Origin: Shewanella sp. ANA-3
Lineage (GTDB): Bacteria > Pseudomonadota > Gammaproteobacteria > Enterobacterales > Shewanellaceae
Reading direction: 5' to 3'
Length of the DNA: 64,000 nt
Assembly (NCBI RefSeq): GCF_000203935.1
Contig: NC_008577.1
Coordinates: 4,650,001-4,714,000 of the forward strand
In this document: one piece after another, positions 49,920 to 58,904 of the stretch
How the letters are laid out: each line of letters opens with the position of its first letter
Numbering within the stretch: position 1 is the stretch's first letter
Translations under genes and position numbers: made by a program
Notes under the pieces: model-generated
Database searches by the model: none
The model's input: the letters and a program-made list of their open reading frames with translations, nothing else
What the model was told of the DNA's origin: nothing

Positions 49920-50384
49920 ATGCAACATACCACTAGTGTTTGGCCAATGTACGTTTCGCTCAAAAAAGTAGAGAAACAAATGGGCCGTTGGACCTCAGTA
50001 CAATGGGAAATTGATCATCTACTGCCCGCCACCCACGAAGCTCCCGAAGGCGCAACCTTAGTACTGCTCGAACTGCACAAAGACGAGCGCGCCAGTTATC
50101 GCATCAACCTCGACATGGATAATGCCATGCTGTACTTGGTCTGCGATGAAATGGCAGATGGCACTTGGGTACCCGCGCTACTCTCGGCGGATCAAAACGT
50201 GGCGGCAGGCTGCCTTGAAGGCAACACCCCCGTTATCAACATGCTGATGCCAGAGGCGATCGCCTGCTGGATTGAAGCCTTTATCACCCAATACGGCGAA
50301 GTTGAAATCGCCGCTTATCGTCGCAAGCATGTCGACCACCGTAAAAACCAAGGCCCTAGCCGCGACCCATTGCGGAGGGACTAA
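49920..50384 (+). CDS. DUF3305 protein, formate dehydrogenase-associated
   Basis: A 154-residue soluble protein with ATG after GGAGA. It matches the DUF3305 pattern by memory: VWPMYVSLKKVEKQMGRWTSVQWEI near the start, LLELHKDERASYRINLDMD in the middle, then a Lys/Arg/His-rich tail (RRKHVDHRKNQ). No cysteine cluster is seen. No activity is known to me. It is the first gene of a six- to eight-gene operon and is coupled to the next gene by TAATG. The context suggests a role in making or maturing formate dehydrogenase. Confidence 0.75.
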   Translation: MQHTTSVWPMYVSLKKVEKQMGRWTSVQWEIDHLLPATHEAPEGATLVLLELHKDERASYRINLDMDNAMLYLVCDEMADGTWVPALLSADQNVAAGCLEGNTPVINMLMPEAIACWIEAFITQYGEVEIAAYRRKHVDHRKNQGPSRDPLRRD

Positions 50385-51052
50385 TGGCTGACTCAACCCC
50401 AAAGGCTAACGGCTTTTTTAGCCGTTGGAGCCAGCGCCGTGAGCAGGTCGCCGCCGAAGAAGCCGCACTTGCAGCTCAAACGGCCGAAAAAACCGCTGAA
50501 GCAAACTTAAATACCACAACTGAGCCCACTTTGGTTGAGTCTGCAGCGCCGACTTCTGAACCTCAGGATGTCCTCCCACAAACCGATGAGGATCCCAACC
50601 GCCTCCTCACCGCGGAAGAGTTGCCCAATCCCGAAGAAATTGAGATTGGCGGCAGCTTTGCTAAGTTTATGGGAGCCAATGTTGACCCAGCGGCCAAAAC
50701 GGCAGCGCTACGCGCATTGTGGAAACAGCCTCATTTCAACGAGATAGATGGTCTCTTGGAATATGCGCTCGACTACAGCAATCAGCCAAAGCTTACGCCA
50801 GAGGTCTCTGCTGAGTTAGCCCAAAAAGTATTCCGTTTTATCACCAAAGAGAATGAAGAGTCAGACGAAGATCCGACCTCAATCCCCAGCGATGCGGTGG
50901 TGAATACAGAAAATGCAATGGAATCAAAAAACAGTGATGTCGAAACCGAATTAGCAAACACTCAGATCACGGACAATTTGGATGGGGAGACTGATGACCT
51001 ACCCCAAAATGCACCAGAGCCAGTCGCTCAGATGCAAAAGCCTGTTGTTTAA
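50384..51052 (+). CDS. DUF3306 protein, formate dehydrogenase-associated
   Basis: A 222-residue acidic protein. The N-terminus GFFSRWSQRREQVAAEE is the DUF3306 hallmark. It is followed by a low-complexity Glu/Thr/Ala/Pro region (about 25-75), a short conserved core (about 85-150, LPNPEEIEIGGSFAKFM and LRALWKQPHFNEIDGLLEYA) and an acidic disordered tail. The function is unknown. It overlaps DUF3305 by 1 bp, and the two families usually travel together next to fdh genes. Confidence 0.75.
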   Translation: MADSTPKANGFFSRWSQRREQVAAEEAALAAQTAEKTAEANLNTTTEPTLVESAAPTSEPQDVLPQTDEDPNRLLTAEELPNPEEIEIGGSFAKFMGANVDPAAKTAALRALWKQPHFNEIDGLLEYALDYSNQPKLTPEVSAELAQKVFRFITKENEESDEDPTSIPSDAVVNTENAMESKNSDVETELANTQITDNLDGETDDLPQNAPEPVAQMQKPVV

Positions 51053-51223
51053 TGTCAGTTTAGCTAATTTTTATGTCCATAACTTTGGTATGTGAATTGC
51101 TGTACTAAGGGATAAAAACTTAGATAAAAGCAGAAAAGGCAAGGACTTAGTCTCAAATTACCGCCTAAATCTGCAGCCAAACAGCTATAAAAGAGCAGCC
51201 AAAGTACTGTTCAGGAACGCAAT

Positions 51224-52900
51224 GTGAGCACTCATTTGATGACCAATCAAACCCAGCTTGCGCTAAAACAAGCGCGGCAAAATGTGTTAGCCCAAACGCA
51301 GATTTTACAGAATCTGATCCCGCCAACAGTGAGCTACACCACTGAAGGCACAGTGCTAATTATTGGCCCAGAGGATCTGGCACGCCTCGCGGCGGACAAA
51401 TTGTCCACTATGGCGAGCCGTGTGATTTTGGCTAACGAAGCGATTACCAGCCAAGATGAAACCCACCTTGAACAGGTGATGGCTGCGGCGACGGATGTCG
51501 AAAGCTACTATAACAAACTCATTGGCATTAAAGGATTTTTAGGTCAATTCCAAGTCAGTGTCGAGCATCAAAATGGCGCGGCAGAATTGAGTGTGGTTGC
51601 CATTCGTAAAGCTCATTTCGATTTGATCCTCGATTTAAGCAGCACACCTTGCTTGAATTTAGAAATGCTGCCGCCGGGCTATTTCTATGTCGGTCAAGAC
51701 GATGCCAAACTGGCCGATGCGCTGGAGCAACTCCCCGAACTGGTGGGGCAGTTTGATAAACCCCGTTACGTAAAAATCAATGCCGACTTATGCGCCCATG
51801 ACCGTAATGGCATCAATGGCTGTAACCGTTGCCTCAACTTCTGCCCCGCCGATGCGATTAGCAGTGTCGCCAAGAAAATTGAGGTCGACCCTTACCTCTG
51901 CCACGGCGCGGGCAGTTGTGCGAGTGCCTGCCCGACGGGTGCCATTGGTTACGACTTACCGACGCCACAGGCACTGCATTCTTACCTGAATAAGATTATC
52001 AACCGTTACCGTGAGCAAGCCCAAACCGCGCCCGTGATCCTGTTCCACGACAATGCGGTTGGCGCAAGCTTGATAGGTGACGACTTAGCCGGGGATGTGC
52101 TCCCCGTTGCCCTAGAAGAAATCACCGTTGCCAGCATTGACCATTGGTTAGCAGCTCTGGCTTGGGGCGCACGCCAAGTGTTAATCCTCAATACCGAGGC
52201 GACAGCTCCCACACTCACGCAAATGTTGAAAGGTGAACTCGCTTTAGCCAACAGCATGTTAGATGAAATCGGCCAACCGCAGCGCCTGAGCCTTATCGAC
52301 CCAAGCATGCTAACGAATTTGGAGCCGCTGCTCGATATCAGCCTCGATTGGCCGGTGATTGTGCCGGGCGCTTTTGCACCCACCACCAAACGTAACACCT
52401 TGTTTGACGCGATTGACCATCTGAACAGCCAAGCAGGTGAAATCAACAGTAGTTTAAGTATCAACAACGTTCCCTACGGCAAAGTCAGCGTCAATGTCGA
52501 GAAATGTACTCTGTGTATGTCCTGCGTGGCGATTTGCCCCACCATGGCATTGCAAGATGGTGGCGACAAACCTGCACTACACTTTATTGAGCAAAACTGT
52601 GTTCAATGTGGCTTATGTGAGGCGGCGTGCCCTGAAAAGGTCATCAGCCTGACGCCACAAATTAACTTTGATAAAGCTGCTCGTCAGCAATTACAAACCC
52701 TGAAAGAAGAAGCCCCATTCGAATGTATTCGCTGCGGCTCTCCTTTTGCGACCCAATCTATGGTGCATCGGATGCTGGATATGGTCGGCGCGCACAGCGC
52801 ATTCTCAGCCAATATTGAACGACTGAAAATGTGTGGCGATTGCCGGGTAAAAGACATGTTTGAAGACATTCTTCAAGATCCTGAAAAGCAACTGCGATAA
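51224..52900 (+). CDS. Large ferredoxin-like 4Fe-4S protein of the fdh locus
   Basis: A 558-residue soluble protein with two separate ferredoxin modules. Module 1 has Cys190, Cys200, Cys203, Cys207, Cys226, Cys232 and Cys236. Module 2 has Cys428, 431, 434, 438 and Cys459, 462, 465, 469. Two further CxxC pairs (ECIRCG and MCGDCR) lie near the C-terminus. There is no signal peptide or membrane helix, so it should work in the cytoplasm. It may pass electrons during cofactor assembly or to an unknown partner. The GTG start at 51224 follows AGGA. About 170 bp separate it from DUF3306. Confidence 0.75.
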   Translation: MSTHLMTNQTQLALKQARQNVLAQTQILQNLIPPTVSYTTEGTVLIIGPEDLARLAADKLSTMASRVILANEAITSQDETHLEQVMAAATDVESYYNKLIGIKGFLGQFQVSVEHQNGAAELSVVAIRKAHFDLILDLSSTPCLNLEMLPPGYFYVGQDDAKLADALEQLPELVGQFDKPRYVKINADLCAHDRNGINGCNRCLNFCPADAISSVAKKIEVDPYLCHGAGSCASACPTGAIGYDLPTPQALHSYLNKIINRYREQAQTAPVILFHDNAVGASLIGDDLAGDVLPVALEEITVASIDHWLAALAWGARQVLILNTEATAPTLTQMLKGELALANSMLDEIGQPQRLSLIDPSMLTNLEPLLDISLDWPVIVPGAFAPTTKRNTLFDAIDHLNSQAGEINSSLSINNVPYGKVSVNVEKCTLCMSCVAICPTMALQDGGDKPALHFIEQNCVQCGLCEAACPEKVISLTPQINFDKAARQQLQTLKEEAPFECIRCGSPFATQSMVHRMLDMVGAHSAFSANIERLKMCGDCRVKDMFEDILQDPEKQLR

Positions 52901-52910
52901 GAGATCCGCT

Positions 52911-53588
52911 ATGACCGAATCAGTAAGACAAGTATCAGAAAACGATCAGTTGAGAGCCGATATCTATCAACTGTTGGCCGCCCTGTTGCGTCGCCATCCA
53001 AGCCCTGAACTGCTGCAATTTTTGGCCAATCTTGAAATCGATGCCAATGAAGACAATGAGATGACCAAGGCTTGGTTATCCCTGCAATTGGCCGCCCAGC
53101 AGTTCAGCAGTGAACAATTAGAAGATGAGTATTTTGCCCTGTTCCTCGGCGTGGGTTGTGGCGAAATCCTGCCCTATGGCAGCTGGTTTATGACGGGCTC
53201 ACTGATGGATAAGCCTTTAGCTCTGCTGCGCCAAGACTTAATGCAACTCGGTTTTGAACGTGAAGAAAACGTCAAAGAACCCGAGGATCATGTGGCCGCG
53301 CTGTGCGAAGTCATGGGCATCTTGATCCTTGAAGCGCCAGGCTACCGTCAATTGGCATTCTATCAACGCCACATTGGCAGTTGGATTCAGCGCTTCTGCG
53401 ACGCCGTCAGCAAAGCCCCGAGCGCGGCGTTTTATGCCACGGTCGCCCATCTTGCTAAGGCATTTTTCGAGATGGAAGCCACCGAATTTGAGCAACTGAG
53501 TTTAGACATTCCCGTCAATTGCCCCGGCAGTGCGGAGCTACAACCCGCCGCCAGCGATTTAGAAAAACAAGTGGAATTAATGAACTAA
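52911..53588 (+). CDS. TorD-family chaperone for formate dehydrogenase
   Basis: A 225-residue all-helical protein beginning MTESVRQVSENDQLRADIYQLLAALLRRHPSPEL. It contains the TorD/DmsD pattern EYFALFLGVGCGEILPYGSWF and the PEDHVAALCEVMGIL helix. Such chaperones bind the Tat signal of molybdoenzymes until the cofactor is loaded; here the client is likely FdhA1 and/or FdhA2. The ATG at 52911 was chosen over a longer frame (52860) that overlaps the Fe-S gene. It ends 167 bp before fdhX1. Confidence 0.85.
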   Translation: MTESVRQVSENDQLRADIYQLLAALLRRHPSPELLQFLANLEIDANEDNEMTKAWLSLQLAAQQFSSEQLEDEYFALFLGVGCGEILPYGSWFMTGSLMDKPLALLRQDLMQLGFEREENVKEPEDHVAALCEVMGILILEAPGYRQLAFYQRHIGSWIQRFCDAVSKAPSAAFYATVAHLAKAFFEMEATEFEQLSLDIPVNCPGSAELQPAASDLEKQVELMN

Positions 53589-53643
53589 ACTTAAAACGGT
53601 TGGCGATACGCAGATTCAGTGCTTATCGCGTTTTAGTTTGATA

Positions 53644-53732
53644 GGCAAAGGTGGACTTAAGGTTCACCTTTGCCACAAAAAGGAAGCTTAGGCTTCCACA
53701 GTAACCGAGGTGGTCGTGGTATGCATCACCTC
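53644..53732 (+). promoter_or_regulatory. Three tandem stem-loops in the torD-fdhX1 gap
   Basis: Stem 1 is GGCAAAGGTG (53644-53653) with CACCTTTGCC (53665-53674), perfect. Stem 2 is GGAAGC-TTAG-GCTTCC at about 53681-53697. Stem 3 is GAGGTG (53707-53712) with CACCTC (53727-53732). None has a T-run. They may mark RNA processing or protect the fdhX1-A1-B1-C1 message. Confidence 0.5.
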
Positions 53733-53755
53733 ATCCAGTAACACAAGGAGACACT

Positions 53756-53953
53756 ATGAAGAAGCAAGCTTCCGACATGGGCCGTCGTCAATTGCTCAAA
53801 GCATTGGCACTCGGCAGTGCGGCTGGCGCGGTTGCGACTGTCAGTAGCCAAGCTCTGGCTGCCACCCCAACAGTTGCCCCAAGCGAACCTAAGAGTGACA
53901 ACTATCGCGAAACCGACCATATCCGTAACTACTATGCGTCGTTGAACAACTAA
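53756..53953 (+). CDS. fdhX: FdhX1: small Tat-signal protein of the formate dehydrogenase operon
   Basis: A 65-residue protein with a twin-arginine start (GRRQLLKALALG) and an Ala-rich hydrophobic core ending near SSQALA. Only about 30 mature residues remain, ending in YRETDHIRNYYASLNN. It fits the 'formate dehydrogenase region TAT target' family. Its role is unknown; it could be a periplasmic or membrane-bound accessory peptide. ATG at 53756 after AAGGAG. It is 17 bp before fdhA1. Confidence 0.85.
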   Translation: MKKQASDMGRRQLLKALALGSAAGAVATVSSQALAATPTVAPSEPKSDNYRETDHIRNYYASLNN

Positions 53954-53970
53954 CCAGAGGAGTGTGTGTG

Positions 53971-56823
53971 ATGCGATTAACCCGCAAAACAGACCAAGTC
54001 GTCGAGCCAAAAGTGCCCGCCCTCGGTCTTAATCGTCGCCAATTCTTAAAATCTGCAGGTCTTGCCACTGGTGGTATCGCCGCCGCGTCTATGCTTGGCA
54101 CAGGTATGATGCGTAAAGCACAAGCGCAGGAACATATCCCCCATAATGCACCAACTGAAGTCAAACGTACCATTTGCTCTCACTGCGCAGTGGGTTGTGG
54201 TATCTATGCTGAAGTGCAAAACGGTGTGTGGACAGGTCAAGAACCCGCGTTCGATCATCCATTTAACCAAGGCGGCCACTGCGCGAAAGGGGCTGCACTG
54301 CGTGAACACGGCCACGGTGAAAAACGCCTGAAATACCCAATGAAGTTAGAAGGCGGTAAGTGGAAGAAGATCTCTTGGGAACAAGCGATCAATGAAGTAG
54401 GCGATAAAATGACGGCGATTCGTCAAGAATCGGGTCCAGACTCTATCTACTTTATGGGTAGTGCTAAGTTCTCTAACGAACAGGCTTATTTATATCGCAA
54501 ACTCGCGGCACTGTGGGGCACAAACAACGTCGACCACTCAGCCCGTATTTGTCACTCTACCACGGTAGCCGGTGTTGCTAACACTTGGGGCTACGGTGCG
54601 CAAACCAACTCGTTAAACGATATCCGCAACTCTAAGTGCATCATGTTCGTGGGTTCAAACCCAAGTGAAGCACACCCTGTCGCCATGCAACACATTCTGG
54701 TGGCAAAAGAGCGCGGCGCTAAGATTATCGTTGTTGACCCACGTTTCACCCGTACTGCAGCTAAGTCTGACGAGTACGTGCATATCCGCCCAGGTACCGA
54801 TATCCCCTTCATCTATGGTCTGTTATGGCACATTTTTGAAAACGGCTGGGAAGATAAAGAGTTCATCAATCAACGTGTTTACGGCATGGAACGTATTCGC
54901 GATGAAGTGAAAAAATATACCCCCGAAGAAGTCGAAAACGTTGCAGGCGTGCCTAAGGCGCAAATGTACCGTATCGCTAAAATGTTAGCCGAGACCAAAC
55001 CAGGCACTATCGTATGGTGTATGGGCGGTACTCAGCACCACGTCGGTAATGCCAACACCCGTTCATACTGTATTTTACAGTTAGCGCTGGGCAACATGGG
55101 CGTATCTGGCGGCGGTACCAACATTTTCCGTGGTCACGATAACGTGCAAGGTGCAACAGACTTTGGTCTGTTATTCGACAACTTACCCGGTTACTACGGC
55201 TTAACATCAGGCGCTTGGGCTCACTGGTCTGGCGTTTGGGACTTAGATCCAAAATGGGTTGCAGGCCGTTTCGACCAAGGTGAATACTTAGGTCAAACGC
55301 CACAAACCTCAACGGGTATCCCCTGCTCTCGCTGGCACGACGGTGTGTTAGAAGATAAAACCAAGATCGCGCAGAAGGACAATATCCGTCTGGCGTTCTT
55401 CTGGGGTCAATCAGTTAACACCGAAACCCGTGGCCGTGAAGTGCGTGAAGCGCTGAACAAGTTAGATACTGTGGTCGTTGTCGACCCAATCCCAACCATG
55501 GCAGGTGTGATGCACCAGCGTAAAGATGGGGTATATCTGCTCCCAGCGGCGACCCAATTTGAAACCTACGGCTCAGTGTCTGCCACTAACCGTTCGATTC
55601 AATGGCGCTCTAAAGTCATCGAGCCACTGTTTGAGTCTCTGCCTGACCACGTGATCATGTACAAACTGGCGAAAAAGCTGGGTATCGAAAAAGAATTCTG
55701 TAAGCACATCCAAGTGAATGGCGAAGAGCCATTGATTGAAGATGTGACTCGCGAGTTCAACAAAGGTATGTGGACCGTCGGTTACACAGGTCAAAGCCCA
55801 GAACGTTTGAAAATGCACCAAGAAAACTGGGGCACCTTCGATGTAAACAGCCTGACCGCACCGGGCGGCCCAGCTAAAGGTGAAGTTTACGGCTTACCTT
55901 GGCCATGTTGGGGTACGCCAGAAATGAAACACCCTGGTACCCAAATTCTTTACGATCAATCTAAAGAAGTGAAAGACGGCGGCGGTACTTTCCGTGCCCG
56001 TTACGGTGTTGAACACAATGGCGTTAGCATTCTTGCCGACGGTTCATTCTCTAAAGGCAGTGAAATTCAAGATGGTTATCCTGAGTTTACCGCCGACATG
56101 CTCAAGCAATTGGGTTGGTGGGATGACTTAACCGAAGACGAGAAGAAACTGGCCGAAGGCAAAAACTGGAAGACAGACCTGTCTGGCGGTATCCAACGTG
56201 TTGCTATCAAGCACGGCTGTATTCCTTTCGGTAACGCGAAAGCACGTTGTATCGTGTGGACTTTCCCAGATGATATCCCACTGCACCGCGAGCCACTCTA
56301 CACTCCTCGTCGTGACTTAGTCGCTAAATACCCAACCTACGAAGACCGTATGGTTGCGCGTCTACCGACTCTGTATAAGTCAATTCAGGATAAGGACTTT
56401 ACCCAAGGCTTCCCACTGACACTGACCTCTGGTCGTTTAGTGGAATACGAAGGTGGTGGTGAAGAATCTCGTTCTAACCCTTGGTTGGCCGAGCTACAAC
56501 AAGAAATGTTTATCGAAATGAACCCGGCAGACGCTGCTGACCGTGGTATCCGTGACGGTGACAATGTCTTTGTTCATAGTCCTGAAGGCGCCAAGATCAC
56601 AGTGAAGGCAATGGTGACACCACGGGTTGTTCCGGGTGAATGTTTTATGCCATACCACTTCGCCGGTATCTTCGAAGGTGAAAACCTCGCGAAGAATTAC
56701 CCAGAAGGTACAGTACCTTATGTACAAGGTGAATCGGCAAACACCATTTTAACTTACGGCTATGACGTTGTGACTCAGATGCAAGAAACTAAGTCCAGCC
56801 TTTGCCAAGTTAGCAAAGCCTAA
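53971..56823 (+). CDS. fdhA: Formate dehydrogenase catalytic subunit A, copy 1
   Basis: A 950-residue bis-MGD molybdo/tungsto-enzyme. The Tat signal is NRRQFLKSAG (21-30). The N-terminal [4Fe-4S] site uses Cys69, Cys72, Cys76 and Cys104 with Lys106 next to it. The catalytic pair is Cys194-His195 in ARICHSTTVAG, so it is a Cys enzyme, not selenocysteine. The molydopterin-oxidoreductase domain follows, and the molydopterin dinucleotide-binding domain is near the C-terminus (TSGRLVEYEGGGEESRSN). It oxidises formate in the periplasm. The ATG at 53971 is 8 bases after AGAGGAG. Confidence 0.96.
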   Translation: MRLTRKTDQVVEPKVPALGLNRRQFLKSAGLATGGIAAASMLGTGMMRKAQAQEHIPHNAPTEVKRTICSHCAVGCGIYAEVQNGVWTGQEPAFDHPFNQGGHCAKGAALREHGHGEKRLKYPMKLEGGKWKKISWEQAINEVGDKMTAIRQESGPDSIYFMGSAKFSNEQAYLYRKLAALWGTNNVDHSARICHSTTVAGVANTWGYGAQTNSLNDIRNSKCIMFVGSNPSEAHPVAMQHILVAKERGAKIIVVDPRFTRTAAKSDEYVHIRPGTDIPFIYGLLWHIFENGWEDKEFINQRVYGMERIRDEVKKYTPEEVENVAGVPKAQMYRIAKMLAETKPGTIVWCMGGTQHHVGNANTRSYCILQLALGNMGVSGGGTNIFRGHDNVQGATDFGLLFDNLPGYYGLTSGAWAHWSGVWDLDPKWVAGRFDQGEYLGQTPQTSTGIPCSRWHDGVLEDKTKIAQKDNIRLAFFWGQSVNTETRGREVREALNKLDTVVVVDPIPTMAGVMHQRKDGVYLLPAATQFETYGSVSATNRSIQWRSKVIEPLFESLPDHVIMYKLAKKLGIEKEFCKHIQVNGEEPLIEDVTREFNKGMWTVGYTGQSPERLKMHQENWGTFDVNSLTAPGGPAKGEVYGLPWPCWGTPEMKHPGTQILYDQSKEVKDGGGTFRARYGVEHNGVSILADGSFSKGSEIQDGYPEFTADMLKQLGWWDDLTEDEKKLAEGKNWKTDLSGGIQRVAIKHGCIPFGNAKARCIVWTFPDDIPLHREPLYTPRRDLVAKYPTYEDRMVARLPTLYKSIQDKDFTQGFPLTLTSGRLVEYEGGGEESRSNPWLAELQQEMFIEMNPADAADRGIRDGDNVFVHSPEGAKITVKAMVTPRVVPGECFMPYHFAGIFEGENLAKNYPEGTVPYVQGESANTILTYGYDVVTQMQETKSSLCQVSKA

Positions 56824-56849
56824 CCTACTTGATGAGGAGATAAGCCATT

Positions 56850-57446
56850 ATGGCAGTCATGAAATTTTTGTGTGACACCAAACGCTGCATCGAGTGTAAC
56901 GGCTGCGTCACAGCATGTAAAAACGAAAACGACTCCGCACTTGAGTGGGGTATTCAACGTCGCCGCGTGGTGACGATTAACGATGGTCAACCGGGTGAAG
57001 CATCGATTTCAGTAGCATGTATGCACTGTACCGACGCTCCTTGCATGGCCGTATGTCCGGCAGATTGTTTCTACCGTACTGACGATGGCATTGTGCTACA
57101 CAACAAAGATACCTGTATCGGTTGTGGCTACTGCTTCTATGCCTGTCCGTTTGGTGCACCACAATTTCCGAAGAAAACCGCCTTCGGTAGCCGCGGTAAA
57201 ATGGACAAGTGTACTTTCTGTGCCGGTGGCCCAGAAGAAACCTTCTCCGAAGCCGAGCACAAGAAATACGGTGCAAACCGTATTGCTGAAGGCAAGCTAC
57301 CTATGTGTGCTGAGCTTTGTTCAACCAAAGCGCTGCTTGCGGGTGATGCGGAAGTAGTATCAAACATCTACCGTCAACGTATGGCCTCTCGAGGCAATCC
57401 TAACGTGATTTGGGGCTACAACCCAAAGACCGGTGAGATTAACTAA
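56850..57446 (+). CDS. fdhB: Formate dehydrogenase iron-sulfur subunit B, copy 1
   Basis: A 198-residue four-cluster ferredoxin protein: CDTKRCIECNGCVTAC, CMHCTDAPCMAVCP, CIGCGYCFYACPF and CTFCAGG...CAELCSTKALL. It passes electrons from FdhA to the cytochrome. It has no signal or C-terminal membrane helix (E. coli FdnH has one), so it should be exported with FdhA and dock on FdhC. ATG at 56850 after AGGAG. Confidence 0.96.
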   Translation: MAVMKFLCDTKRCIECNGCVTACKNENDSALEWGIQRRRVVTINDGQPGEASISVACMHCTDAPCMAVCPADCFYRTDDGIVLHNKDTCIGCGYCFYACPFGAPQFPKKTAFGSRGKMDKCTFCAGGPEETFSEAEHKKYGANRIAEGKLPMCAELCSTKALLAGDAEVVSNIYRQRMASRGNPNVIWGYNPKTGEIN

Positions 57447-57455
57447 GCAGAGTGA

Positions 57456-57479
57456 AGGTTAGGGAGTCATCCCTAACCT
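57456..57479 (+). promoter_or_regulatory. Hairpin between fdhB1 and fdhC1
   Basis: AGGTTAGGG (57456-57464) and CCCTAACCT (57471-57479) form a perfect 9-bp stem with loop AGTCAT in the 49-bp gap. There is no T-run, so it is not a simple terminator. The second operon has a different hairpin at the same place. Confidence 0.6.
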
Positions 57480-57495
57480 CTGGCAAGGAGTGAAA

Positions 57496-58524
57496 ATGTT
57501 AAACAAACAGTTAAACAAATCACTGCGCAGTCTGTTTGCTCTGATGGTACTCGTGATGGGATTGGGCCTAGGTTCAGTAATGAGCGCAAGCCCAGTACAA
57601 GCAAGTGATCAGCAATCGAGTCAACAACAGGCGAAAGCGCAAACCAGCGAAGCCGATCTGTGGCGCGCGGTAAAGTCGGGTGAAACTGGCTATACCACAG
57701 CCAAAGGGGTCGAAACTGGGGTGTTGATTAACGTTGCCGGTAACCAAGGTAAAGAACTGAGAAACCAATACATCACCCCGATTATGGCCTTGGCTGTAAC
57801 GGGTGTGTTTGGTGCTTTCTTACTGTTTTACTTGGTGAATGGTCCTTCAAGACTCAGCCACGGCTTTTCAGGCAAGATGGTGGCTCGTTGGTCTAAGGCG
57901 GATCTGTGGATCCACTGGATCATGGCAATTAGCTGTCTCACGCTGATGTTTACCGGCTTAACCATTATGCTCGGTAAGCATGTTGTGCAAGAGCTGCTAG
58001 GGCCAGACATCTGGGCACCGCTGATCTACGGCAGTAAAACCGTGCACGACTGGGCTGGTCCCATCTTTATCATGGCGTGGATTGTCTGCGTGGTGAAATG
58101 GATGCCGCTACAAACCTTTAAGATGTACGATCTTAAATGGTTCTTAGTGGTCGGTGGCTATATCAACTTTGGCCCATTCAAAGGCAAACACCCTGACAGT
58201 GGTTTTGCTAACGCCGGTGAAAAAATGTGGTTCTGGACACTGACCCTCTTCGGACTGTTTATCAGTGTGTCTGGCATCATGTTGGTATTACCCGGCTTAG
58301 ATCTACCCCGTGAAGCCTCGATGGGCGCGCTGCTGATCCACTCGATCAGTGCCGTTATCCTGATTGCCTTTACCATAGTGCATATCTGGATGGCGACCGT
58401 ACTCAGTGAAGGCGGTATGGAGTGCATGAAGTCAGGCTATTGTGATGAGAACTGGGCTATCCAGCACCACAATTTATGGTATGACGAAATCAAAGCTAAC
58501 GGCAGTCTGCGTTATAAAGACTAA
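57496..58524 (+). CDS. fdhC: Formate dehydrogenase cytochrome b subunit C, copy 1
   Basis: A 342-residue membrane protein. It has a signal peptide (cleavage near SPVQAS) and about 60 polar residues. About five hydrophobic helices follow (first near 95-118, then WIHWIMAISCLTLMFTGLTIML, the WAGPIFIMAW segment, MWFWTLTLFGLFISVSGIMLV and the IHSISAVILIAFTIVHIWM segment). His residues in WIHW, KTVHDW, LIHS and IVHIW are candidate heme b ligands. It anchors FdhAB and reduces menaquinone. The ATG at 57496 was preferred to the GTG at 57490, which overlaps AAGGAG. Confidence 0.93.
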   Translation: MLNKQLNKSLRSLFALMVLVMGLGLGSVMSASPVQASDQQSSQQQAKAQTSEADLWRAVKSGETGYTTAKGVETGVLINVAGNQGKELRNQYITPIMALAVTGVFGAFLLFYLVNGPSRLSHGFSGKMVARWSKADLWIHWIMAISCLTLMFTGLTIMLGKHVVQELLGPDIWAPLIYGSKTVHDWAGPIFIMAWIVCVVKWMPLQTFKMYDLKWFLVVGGYINFGPFKGKHPDSGFANAGEKMWFWTLTLFGLFISVSGIMLVLPGLDLPREASMGALLIHSISAVILIAFTIVHIWMATVLSEGGMECMKSGYCDENWAIQHHNLWYDEIKANGSLRYKD

Positions 58525-58550
58525 CTAAAGCCTGAAGCTTTACCCCAATA

Positions 58551-58580
58551 AAAACACCTCGCAGTGCGGGGTGTTTTTTT
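58551..58580 (+). terminator. Terminator after fdhC1
   Basis: AACACCTCGC-AGT-GCGGGGTGTT with one G-T pair, followed by seven T. It ends the first fdh operon. Confidence 0.85.
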
Positions 58581-58722
58581 ACCTAGACTCCAAACAACAA
58601 CTCATTAACAAGCGTTTCATTTTTATCCGAAAACCGACCCATTTTTGCGTGTTCACACAAGTGCTGAAACCATGAGCGAGTTAACGCTTTTGCATCAGCA
58701 CGCCTGCCTGTCCGGCTGCAAA

Positions 58723-58736
58723 CTGTTCTAGATCAA
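58723..58736 (+). promoter_or_regulatory. Weak Fnr/Crp-like site upstream of fdhX2
   Basis: CTGTT-CTAG-ATCAA matches 8 of 10 positions of the Fnr-type TTGAT-N4-ATCAA and less well the Crp consensus. It lies about 170 bp before fdhX2. No sigma-54 promoter was found in the 380-bp gap (58525-58904), and no gene is seen there. Confidence 0.3.
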
Positions 58737-58904
58737 ATCCTACTCAATCTTTTCCTACTATATTGCCCTCACGCGCGATGATTAACGGCAAGCAAGATGA
58801 TTTCATTATCTTTTCCACCTCTAATCTTCACTTTTTGATAACAAGTTTAATCCCTCGAAAAGTCGCGCCATCCAAGAACCATAACCCCTCATTCAGGAGT
58901 CAGC

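Noticed and set aside
58672..58731. 19-codon ORF upstream of fdhX2
   Set aside because: No ribosome-binding site and no resemblance to a leader peptide.
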